Positions 6,716-11,422 of a stretch of DNA of 11,422 nt are shown here, in pieces. The DNA lies in NCBI GenBank assembly GCA_002410715.1, contig DHOG01000046.1:1-11422 (forward strand), written 5' to 3'. Within the stretch, counting starts at the first letter, position 1; each line of letters begins with the position of its first letter. The position numbers and the translations under genes are program-made. The notes below the pieces were generated by a model. The model was given only the letters and a program-made list of their open reading frames with translations. It did no database searches and had not been told where the DNA came from. The DNA comes from Ruminococcaceae bacterium UBA5396. GTDB lineage: Bacteria; Bacillota; Clostridia; Oscillospirales; Acutalibacteraceae.

Positions 6716-8044
6716 TTACTTCTTCCGAGTCTCCCTGAATTCACTCCCCGTTTCCGTTTCGGGGACAGTGCCTTCAAGCTGGGATAACTGACTTGCGATA
6801 TCCTGTATCTGCCGTCTCATAAGAAAGATACAATCGGTTTCCCGTGCAAGCCCCCGAACAATATCCTCGGCAAGCGCACGACAGGTGGGTGCCCCGCAAG
6901 ATCCGCAATCCAGCTTGGGCAGACGCTGTGCAATTATATCAATTTCATTCATAATGCGCATGGCATCCTCAACATTTTCGGCAAGGGTCATGACAGGCGC
7001 ATATTCTAGCGGTTCGGTCCATAAAAGCTGTCCCAGCCCTCCCGCATCATCCAATCTGTTGCAGGAGACCGGCAGATACTTTCGGAGTCTATGTATACGT
7101 GCTCTGGCGACATAACCGTTCTCGGCCGAAAAAATCCCACCGACACAGCCACCTGCGCAAGCGTTCAACTCTATAAAATCCAACTCCTGTAGCTTTTCAT
7201 CCTCCAGCTCCTCCAGAACCTTAATCACATTTTCGATTCCGTCTGCCGAAAGGTGGTTTTCATTCAGCAGTCCTGCTGCTTCCCCGCCGATTGACGACCA
7301 GCTAACGCCGATAATGCCCGAATGTGCCATGGGCTCAATATTTTCAATTTTATTCATACAGCCAACCAGCTTGGGATAAATATCGCTGATTGCCAGTACA
7401 CCATCAACATTAGAACGCTCGATACCAATCGGAACCCTGACGTCTGTTACCTTGGCCGCACAGGGTGATAAAAAGAAGATGCCAATTGCGTTGGTCGGCA
7501 GACCGGTGGTTTTTATTGCCTGCTCCCGGGCAAGCATTGCCGCAATTTCCATGGGAGCGCGCAGCGAAAGCACATGCTGGCACAGATCGGGAAATCTGAC
7601 GCGAATCAGGCGCACCACTGCCGGACAGGCAGAGCTGATTACCGGTTTTTTTAGCCTGCCGTCAGCCAAAAGCTGCCGGGTGGCATCCGATACAACCTCA
7701 GCCGCACGAGAAACCTCAAACACATCGTCAAACCCCAGCGATTTTAGCCCGTTCAGCACATAATCAATATCATTCAGACGGTTAAACTGACCATACAATG
7801 CGGGAGCGGGGAGCGCAACCGTATATTGAAAGTCATCCAGCATATCCAAGCTGTCATGCTGCGCCTTTTTGGCATGGTGAGGGCACACGCGGATACATTC
7901 ACCGCAGTCGATACAGCGTTCAGATATAATTTGCGCTTTACCAGCGCGGACACGTATCGCTTGTGTGGGGCAGCGCTTTATGCAGTTGGTGCAGCCGACG
8001 CATAAATCCCTGTCCAGCGTAACCGAATGAAAAAAGCGATCCAC
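6716..8044 (-). CDS. HydS-like iron-sulphur protein: [FeFe]-hydrogenase domain of sensory type
   Basis: This 442-residue cytoplasmic protein has three parts. A 2[4Fe-4S] ferredoxin domain uses C15, C18, C21, C25 and C44, C47, C50, C54. An [FeFe]-hydrogenase large-subunit domain (about 75-340) keeps the H-cluster cysteines C140 (SSACP), C195 (LSPCAAK), C296 and C300 (NACAGGC), and the conserved lysine K198. A C-terminal four-cysteine FeS domain (PF04060-like) has C380, C383, C388 and C405. The position of the proton-relay cysteine of catalytic enzymes (first C of TSCCP; C299 in C. pasteurianus CpI) is A139, and the cluster-flanking methionines (CpI M353, M497) are S193 and N294. I therefore infer an H-cluster sensor rather than a hydrogen-producing enzyme. 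Known HydS proteins usually carry a PAS domain at the C-terminus; here only about 30 polar residues follow the FeS domain. Start is GTG at 8044 with GGGGGAG upstream. Confidence 0.88.
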   Translation of the reverse strand: MDRFFHSVTLDRDLCVGCTNCIKRCPTQAIRVRAGKAQIISERCIDCGECIRVCPHHAKKAQHDSLDMLDDFQYTVALPAPALYGQFNRLNDIDYVLNGLKSLGFDDVFEVSRAAEVVSDATRQLLADGRLKKPVISSACPAVVRLIRVRFPDLCQHVLSLRAPMEIAAMLAREQAIKTTGLPTNAIGIFFLSPCAAKVTDVRVPIGIERSNVDGVLAISDIYPKLVGCMNKIENIEPMAHSGIIGVSWSSIGGEAAGLLNENHLSADGIENVIKVLEELEDEKLQELDFIELNACAGGCVGGIFSAENGYVARARIHRLRKYLPVSCNRLDDAGGLGQLLWTEPLEYAPVMTLAENVEDAMRIMNEIDIIAQRLPKLDCGSCGAPTCRALAEDIVRGLARETDCIFLMRRQIQDIASQLSQLEGTVPETETGSEFRETRKK

Positions 8045-8074
8045 AAATCTCTCCCCCTGTTAAAAAATTCAGCC

Positions 8075-8494
8075 CTACTCGGGCTTAATCAATACCGCCA
8101 TGGTCAATGTGGTACCCTTTCCGACAACGGTATCAATCTTGAGTATGTCTGTATATTTTTTGATATTTGGCAAGCCCATTCCGGCGCCGAAGCCCAGCGA
8201 GCGGATATTATCCGGGGCGGTTGACCATCCCTCTTGCATTGCCTTGTCCAAATCGGGAATTCCCGGACCGTCATCTGTCAGAACGGCTGTAATGCGGTCG
8301 GGCATGATCTCAACATCAACAACCCCTCCCCCCGCATGAATTGCCATGTTTATTTCTGCCTCATAAATTGAAATCGTCATTCTCCGTACAACATCGGAAT
8401 CAAAACCCAGCCGCTTTAGCTTGCGTTTTACTTCACCCGAAGCTTCCCCGGCGCGGGTAAAATCATCGCCCGGCACCTTATAATGCAATTTCAT
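8075..8494 (-). CDS. RsbW/SpoIIAB-like GHKL ATPase (anti-sigma/serine kinase type)
   Basis: This 139-residue single domain belongs to the GHKL ATPases related to RsbW, SpoIIAB and RsbT. The N-box is YEAEINMAIHA, with E45 and N49 in the positions of the catalytic base and Mg ligand of RsbW. The G1 box is DDGPGI (74-79), and the G2 box GFGAGMGLPN (101-110) forms the ATP lid. All residues needed for ATP binding and phosphotransfer are present. RsbW-type proteins phosphorylate an anti-sigma antagonist or bind a sigma factor, but no STAS-domain antagonist or sigma factor gene is next to it. Here it lies 30 bp ahead of the HydS-like gene, the usual arrangement in hydrogenase-associated clusters. 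It probably transmits the signal from the iron-sulphur protein (inference). Start is ATG at 8494, with AAAGGA about 11-12 nt upstream. Confidence 0.88.
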   Translation of the reverse strand: MKLHYKVPGDDFTRAGEASGEVKRKLKRLGFDSDVVRRMTISIYEAEINMAIHAGGGVVDVEIMPDRITAVLTDDGPGIPDLDKAMQEGWSTAPDNIRSLGFGAGMGLPNIKKYTDILKIDTVVGKGTTLTMAVLIKPE

Positions 8495-8517
8495 TTAAGA
8501 TTCATGTCCTTTCGCCA

Positions 8518-8547
8518 GGATTTATGTCATGGAACGAGCATAAATCC
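8518..8547. repeat. 9-bp inverted repeat ahead of the RsbW-like gene
   Basis: GGATTTATG (8518-8526) and CATAAATCC (8539-8547) form a perfect 9-bp inverted repeat with a 12-base spacer. It sits in the 139-bp gap between the first DRTGG gene and the ATPase gene, about 10 bp upstream of the ATPase ribosome binding site. No T-run follows, so it is not a terminator. It could be an operator or an mRNA processing or stabilising structure. Confidence 0.45.
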
Positions 8548-8633
8548 AATTTTATAAAAGGGCGTATCCTTCATCACATGCCATTATCGGCAATGCCTAT
8601 ATATCACCGGTTGCCCGAAACTGCTTCCCGTGG

Positions 8634-8972
8634 TTATCCGCGAAGCCCCGCTTCATAAAGCATGCCACATGCCGGAAACATGCGAAGTGGCGTTTTCATC
8701 AAAACAATCCCCCGGTCACAGGCAAGATCGATGATTTCCTGACTCGGCTCTTTGCCGCGCACAAAAACAATACATACCATGTCCATCATGTCAGCAGTCC
8801 TGACCACCTGCGGATTTACAAGTCCGGTCAGCAATACAGACTGGTCTTTGACGAACGCCAATACATCGCTCATCATATCGCTGCCACAGGCATTGTGAAC
8901 CTCATTTTCTAGATGGTCTTGTCCTGAAATCACTTTGGCATTCAGAATATTTTGAACATCAGATATTGTCAT
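8634..8972 (-). CDS. DRTGG-domain protein (first gene of the cluster)
   Basis: This 112-residue protein starts MTISDVQNILNAKVISG and has the domain motif ACGSDMMSDVLAF at 28-40, followed by the LLTGLVNPQVVRTA and MVCIVFVRGK strands typical of DRTGG folds. The frame stays open upstream to 9083, but the start is set at the ATG at 8972 for two reasons: GGAG lies 5 nt before it, and the promoter elements of the operon (9055-9083) fall inside the longer reading. It is the first gene of the five-gene cluster; 139 bp separate it from the ATPase gene, the largest gap within the cluster. It is only distantly similar to the second DRTGG protein at 6312-6683, so the two are probably different subunits rather than a recent duplicate. 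No enzyme activity is expected; ligand binding or partner binding is the likely role. Confidence 0.87.
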   Translation of the reverse strand: MTISDVQNILNAKVISGQDHLENEVHNACGSDMMSDVLAFVKDQSVLLTGLVNPQVVRTADMMDMVCIVFVRGKEPSQEIIDLACDRGIVLMKTPLRMFPACGMLYEAGLRG

Positions 8973-9054
8973 AAAAGCTCCATCCCTTTCTGCCGTCGGG
9001 AATTTTGCCGTCAGGCATATCCCTCTCCCATAAGTTACGATCCTGCTATAGTAT

Positions 9055-9083
9055 AATATACACGCTTTACAGCACCGCTGCAA
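9055..9083 (-). promoter_or_regulatory. Sigma-A-like promoter of the hydrogenase-sensor-like cluster
   Basis: On the minus strand, TTGCAG (9078-9083) and TATATT (9055-9060) are 17 bp apart. Transcription would start near 9048, giving a leader of about 75 nt before the ATG at 8972. No Rex-type palindrome is seen. Directly upstream of the -35 lies a direct repeat that could bind an activator. Confidence 0.6.
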
Positions 9084-9085
9084 CC

Positions 9086-9113
9086 GTTTGGTTTAAATAT
9101 TCCGGTTTGGTTT
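9086..9113. repeat. Direct repeat GTTTGGTTT next to the cluster promoter
   Basis: GTTTGGTTT occurs at 9086-9094 and again at 9105-9113, a centre-to-centre distance of 19 bp, or nearly two helical turns. The first copy almost touches the -35 element of the minus-strand promoter. This placement fits a class-II activator site, and the repeats also lie upstream of the divergent symporter gene. No known regulator consensus is recognised. Confidence 0.45.
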
Positions 9114-9154
9114 GCTTCCTCCTGCTGTATCATAGGGTAATATTTATATTCATC

Positions 9155-9176
9155 TTCCCATAGGAATTAATGGGAA
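9155..9176. repeat. Inverted repeat in the symporter leader region
   Basis: TTCCCAT (9155-9161) and ATGGGAA (9170-9176) form a 7-bp inverted repeat with an 8-base spacer. A second small stem, GAAGAA/TTCTTC (9180-9195, loop AAAA), follows. Both lie between the divergent operons, 50-90 bp ahead of the symporter gene. They could be an operator or part of an mRNA leader; I do not recognise a riboswitch class. No convincing plus-strand -35/-10 pair with good spacing was found in 9100-9150, although TAATAT at 9138-9143 is a possible -10. Confidence 0.35.
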
Positions 9177-9242
9177 CAGGAAGAAAAAATTCTTCATTCC
9201 CGGTCAGCCTGCCGACCATAGTGGAGGCCGCCTTTTTTAAAT

Positions 9243-10688
9243 ATGGTTCATGTCCTCTACGGCATGAATCCCGGAAAGGACATTGGTTTTTATATGTGGA
9301 TTGATACGGGAATGGTGGCGCTGTATCTTGCCGTGCTGATTGGAATTGGACTGCGGGGACGGGTAAAGGATGTAAAAGGCTTTACTGCTGCCGGTGGTAA
9401 ATACGGAACGCTGACAATATTCGCGTCGCTGTCAGCCTCCTATATCGGCGGCGGTTACTCCTCAGGCAATGCTGCCGAGGCTTTTTCCGAAGGGATCGGC
9501 ATGACGATTGCGCTGTTCGGATTCAGCCTATCAACCATCCTGATTGGCAAATACCTTGTCCCCGGTGTACGAAGATTTGAGGGCGAGGCAACGGTTGGCG
9601 GGATAATCGGTGTTTGCTATGGGCGAGCTGCAAGGGTTTTGACAGGTATATTCTCATTTGTGTGCTGCGCGGGCGTTGTCGGGGCTCAGATGGGGGCGAT
9701 CGGGCTGGTGTTCAATGTACTGCTCGGCATTCCCCCAAGGCTGGGTATCCTTATCGGATGCGGGATTGTGCTGCTATATTCCACATCCGGCGGACTGCAG
9801 TCTGTCATCATGGCAGATCTGGTTCAATTTGCTATGCTGGCGGTGGGAATGCCGCTGCTACTTATCATGGCGTTGAACCGTACAGGAGGCACCGAAGCCA
9901 TGCTGCAGACATTGCCCTCCGGCTACTTAAATCCCTTCAACGGCACCACACCCTCCGGCTTTTTCTCGATGTTTATTACCATGATGTTGGGCGAAGCGCT
10001 TGCTCCGCCCTATACACAGCGCCTACTTATCGGACGCAACCCGAAGGGAACGGCGAGAGCCACTATTTTCAGCGGTCTGTTTTCTGTTCCGTTTTTTATT
10101 ATTACAGGCATGATCGGCATGGCGGCATATTCTCTCCATGTGACGGGTGACGCCAGAGCTGCAATGCCGGCTCTGGTGATGGAAATCCTCCCCACGGGCA
10201 TACGAGGACTGGTGATGGCATCCATGGTATCCATCATTTTGTCGGCCGCCGACGGATTTTTAAACGGTGCTTCGGTAGGACTTGTCTGTGATACAGTGCG
10301 GGTACTGCGCCCCGACATGTCGGGCAGGGCAGAGCTCTGGTGGCTTCGAGCGGTAAATCTTGCAACCGGTATGGCGGCAGTCGCCGTGGCTTTTGTTCTG
10401 CCGGATATTTTCAATATCCTGGTGCTGGCCTACTCGTTCTGGTCTCCGCTGATCCTGGTTCCGCTGGCAGCCGCCATGCTGGGGGTGAAATCCAACGGAC
10501 GCGCCTTCCGGTACGCTTTGCTGACAGGGCTTTTCTCTTGCCTTGTTTGGAATTATGTTCTGCACAAGCCCCTCAATATTGATGGCGCTGTTGTTGGTAT
10601 TTTATGCAACCTGCTTGTGTTCACCGCCTGTACGCGGAGCTATCAGAAATATCGGGTACAGCGGGTTATCATGTGCAGGCAAAAGTAA
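9243..10688 (+). CDS. Sodium:solute symporter (SSS family)
   Basis: This 481-residue integral membrane protein of the solute:sodium symporter family (PF00474) couples sodium entry to uptake of an organic solute. About 12-13 hydrophobic segments cover the chain. Family landmarks are the first core helix with ASLSASYIGGGYSSGNAAEA (61-80), the block LLYSTSGGLQSVIMADLVQF (177-196), and the helix ASMVSIILSAADGFLNGASV (327-346). In this helix the serine/threonine pair that coordinates sodium in many relatives reads LSAAD. The substrate cannot be predicted; pantothenate, proline, sugar and carboxylate transporters all share this fold. The start is uncertain: the ATG at 9243 has GGAGG 15 nt upstream, while the in-frame ATG at 9294 (protein beginning MWIDTGMVALYL) has AAGGA 13 nt upstream and gives a more usual N-terminus. 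It is followed after 17 bp by the amidase-like gene. Confidence 0.92.
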   Translation: MVHVLYGMNPGKDIGFYMWIDTGMVALYLAVLIGIGLRGRVKDVKGFTAAGGKYGTLTIFASLSASYIGGGYSSGNAAEAFSEGIGMTIALFGFSLSTILIGKYLVPGVRRFEGEATVGGIIGVCYGRAARVLTGIFSFVCCAGVVGAQMGAIGLVFNVLLGIPPRLGILIGCGIVLLYSTSGGLQSVIMADLVQFAMLAVGMPLLLIMALNRTGGTEAMLQTLPSGYLNPFNGTTPSGFFSMFITMMLGEALAPPYTQRLLIGRNPKGTARATIFSGLFSVPFFIITGMIGMAAYSLHVTGDARAAMPALVMEILPTGIRGLVMASMVSIILSAADGFLNGASVGLVCDTVRVLRPDMSGRAELWWLRAVNLATGMAAVAVAFVLPDIFNILVLAYSFWSPLILVPLAAAMLGVKSNGRAFRYALLTGLFSCLVWNYVLHKPLNIDGAVVGILCNLLVFTACTRSYQKYRVQRVIMCRQK

Positions 10689-10705
10689 GCAAAGGAGAGA
10701 ATTCC

Positions 10706-11191
10706 ATGCCCTATAACCGCGCGAAAGCCGTCGCCTACGCACACCGCTGGGCATTTGGCCGAAATCCTGCATACGGTGACTTTTCAAAAATGGGGGGCGA
10801 CTGCACCAACTTTATTTCCCAGTGTATTCATGCAGGCGGAGCCGCAATGAATTATACACCCAACACAGGCTGGTACTACAACAGCTTGAACAGCCGTGCG
10901 CCGGCGTGGACCGGTGTTGAGTTTCTATACCGTTTCTTGTTGAATAACCGCGGAAAAGGGCCGTATGCCACAAAAGCATCTGCGGGTGAAATGCATCCCG
11001 GTGATGTGGTTCAGCTTTCATTTGACGGAGGAAATCGCTTTGGTCACAGCCTGTTTGTCGTGAAAACAGGTGATCCGCCCAAAAATAGTAATATTCTGAT
11101 TGCCACCCATACATTTGACAGCGACAACCGTCGGCTTGACAGCTGGGAGGATGTCGTTTATCGCTACCTGCATATTATGGGAACACGTTAA
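10706..11191 (+). CDS. Amidase_6-type (NlpC/P60-like fold) putative amidase
   Basis: This 161-residue protein matches the Amidase_6 family (PF12671), a putative cysteine amidase group related to NlpC/P60 peptidases. It begins MPYNRAKAVAYAHRWAFGRN, the classical opening of the family. The presumed nucleophile is C33 in GGDCTNFISQC, and the presumed partner histidine is H114 in RFGHSLFVV; H135 (ATHTFDSD) may be the third residue. There is no signal peptide or membrane segment, so it probably acts in the cytoplasm or in the mother cell or spore rather than on the mature wall. The ATG at 10706 is chosen because AAAGGAGAG lies just before it; the open frame reaches back to 10604 inside the symporter gene. 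It is 17 bp downstream of the symporter and shares its terminator, so the two are likely co-transcribed. The substrate is unknown. Confidence 0.87.
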   Translation: MPYNRAKAVAYAHRWAFGRNPAYGDFSKMGGDCTNFISQCIHAGGAAMNYTPNTGWYYNSLNSRAPAWTGVEFLYRFLLNNRGKGPYATKASAGEMHPGDVVQLSFDGGNRFGHSLFVVKTGDPPKNSNILIATHTFDSDNRRLDSWEDVVYRYLHIMGTR

Positions 11192-11194
11192 CTC

Positions 11195-11226
11195 GAAGGA
11201 ATGCTGTCCTCAGCGTTCCTTCTTTA
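11195..11226 (+). terminator. Intrinsic terminator of the symporter-amidase pair
   Basis: GAAGGAATGCT (11195-11205) pairs with AGCGTTCCTTC (11212-11222) over 11 bp, including one wobble, around a six-base loop, followed by TTTATT. It begins 3 bp after the stop codon of the amidase-like gene. Confidence 0.8.
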
Positions 11227-11231
11227 TTGGT

Positions 11232-11284
11232 GCTTTAGCGTGAAATACTCCCCCGGCTATGCCGGGGGAGGGAGTAGCTTTAGC
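11232..11284. repeat. GC-rich hairpin flanked by an 8-bp direct repeat
   Basis: A perfect 10-bp stem, CTCCCCCGGC (11248-11257) and GCCGGGGGAG (11261-11270), has a three-base loop TAT. The outer TACT/AGTA can extend it after a four-base insertion on the right arm. The block is bracketed by identical GCTTTAGC at 11232-11239 and 11277-11284. The 9-mer GGCTATGCC at the stem-loop recurs, less one base, at 11283-11290. The arrangement resembles a small inserted palindromic element with a target-site duplication, though the direct repeat could also be part of the element. Confidence 0.55.
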
Positions 11285-11352
11285 TATGCCTTCTTTTCGC
11301 TCATGCCAGCGGTTGCAAAGACCGTCACTCCAACAAAAAATCCGCAAACATC

Positions 11353-11422
11353 TCCCTCAGTCGCCCACGGGCGACAGCTCCCTCAAAGAGGGAGCCGGAA
11401 TTTGCCTCCCTCTTTGAGGGAG
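11353..11422. repeat. Chain of CTCCCTC/GAGGGAG hairpins, dispersed-repeat type, cut by the window end
   Basis: Three hairpins follow each other: GTCGCCC/GGGCGAC (11360-11375), GCTCCCTC/GAGGGAGC with loop AAA (11377-11395), and CTCCCTC/GAGGGAG with loop TTT (11406-11422). CTCCCTC occurs a further time at 11353-11359. The second and third hairpins are inverted copies of each other, so together they could fold into one larger cruciform. From memory, such CTCCCTC-rich palindromes are common between genes in gut Clostridia and look like non-autonomous mobile or REP-like elements. The stretch 11285-11352 holds no feature that I recognise. Confidence 0.65.

Noticed and set aside
8973..9083. Longer start for the first DRTGG protein (149 residues)
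   Set aside because: The added N-terminus is cysteine- and arginine-rich without family similarity, it would overlap the -35/-10 elements, and the ATG at 8972 has a well-placed ribosome binding site.
9040..9130. Rex (NADH-sensing) operator at the hydrogenase-sensor promoter
   Set aside because: No TTGTTAA/TTAACAA-type palindrome is present, only the GTTTGGTTT direct repeat.
9121..9242. Cobalamin or other known riboswitch ahead of the symporter
   Set aside because: GGGAACAGGAAG recalls part of a cobalamin element, but the conserved B12 box and the GCCACTG core are absent.
10604..10705. Longer start for the amidase-like protein (195 residues)
   Set aside because: The extension lies entirely inside the end of the symporter gene, and the family starts at MPYNRAKAVAYA, directly after AAAGGAGAG.
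11353..11422. CRISPR array from the repeated CTCCCTC units
   Set aside because: The repeats are short palindromes without regular spacers of constant length, and no cas gene is nearby.

Overview
The window looks like chromosomal DNA from an anaerobic, low-to-medium GC Firmicute of the class Clostridia, most likely an Oscillospirales/Ruminococcaceae-type bacterium. I base this on the sigma-A-like promoters, strong GGAGG ribosome binding sites, a clostridial-type SecA start, an [FeFe]-hydrogenase-like protein with its usual clostridial companions, and the short palindromic repeats at the right end. No rRNA, tRNA, CRISPR array, transposase gene or phage gene is visible.

Left part, 1-5331. The window opens with the N-terminal third of secA's preprotein-binding/ATPase domain region (minus strand, running off the edge). 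Then come a 479-residue membrane protein of unknown function (minus), a stand-alone tandem ACT-domain protein with its own promoter and terminator (plus), a large zinc-ribbon/GYF_2/PrsW-type membrane protease (minus) and a stress-type short-chain dehydrogenase (minus). Each of these appears to be an independent transcription unit.

Middle part, 5544-9083. Five co-directional minus-strand genes form the most interesting block: DRTGG protein, GHKL ATPase of the RsbW/anti-sigma type, a hydrogenase-like iron-sulphur protein (HydS-like), a second DRTGG protein and a PHP-domain phosphoesterase. One good promoter lies ahead of the first gene and a long hairpin follows the last. The hydrogenase-like protein keeps all four H-cluster cysteines, but the cysteine that relays protons in catalytic [FeFe]-hydrogenases is alanine, and two methionines around the cluster are changed. 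This points to a sensor rather than an H2-producing enzyme. The set resembles regulatory genes found beside hydABC-type hydrogenase operons in other anaerobes, but no catalytic hydrogenase or NuoE/NuoF-like gene is present here. My model, which is inference, is an H2/redox-sensing module in which the iron-sulphur protein signals through the Ser/Thr-kinase-like ATPase.

Right part, 9243-11422. A divergently transcribed pair follows: a sodium:solute symporter and, 17 bp after it, a small cytoplasmic amidase-like protein, closed by an intrinsic terminator. The last 190 bp carry no gene. They hold a GC-rich hairpin flanked by an 8-bp direct repeat, then a chain of CTCCCTC/GAGGGAG hairpins that runs off the window and looks like a dispersed palindromic repeat. 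A 17-bp perfect hairpin at 2676-2714 has a similar core and may belong to the same class of element.

No gap between genes exceeds about 270 bp, and the main contents of the gaps are listed as promoters, hairpins or repeats.
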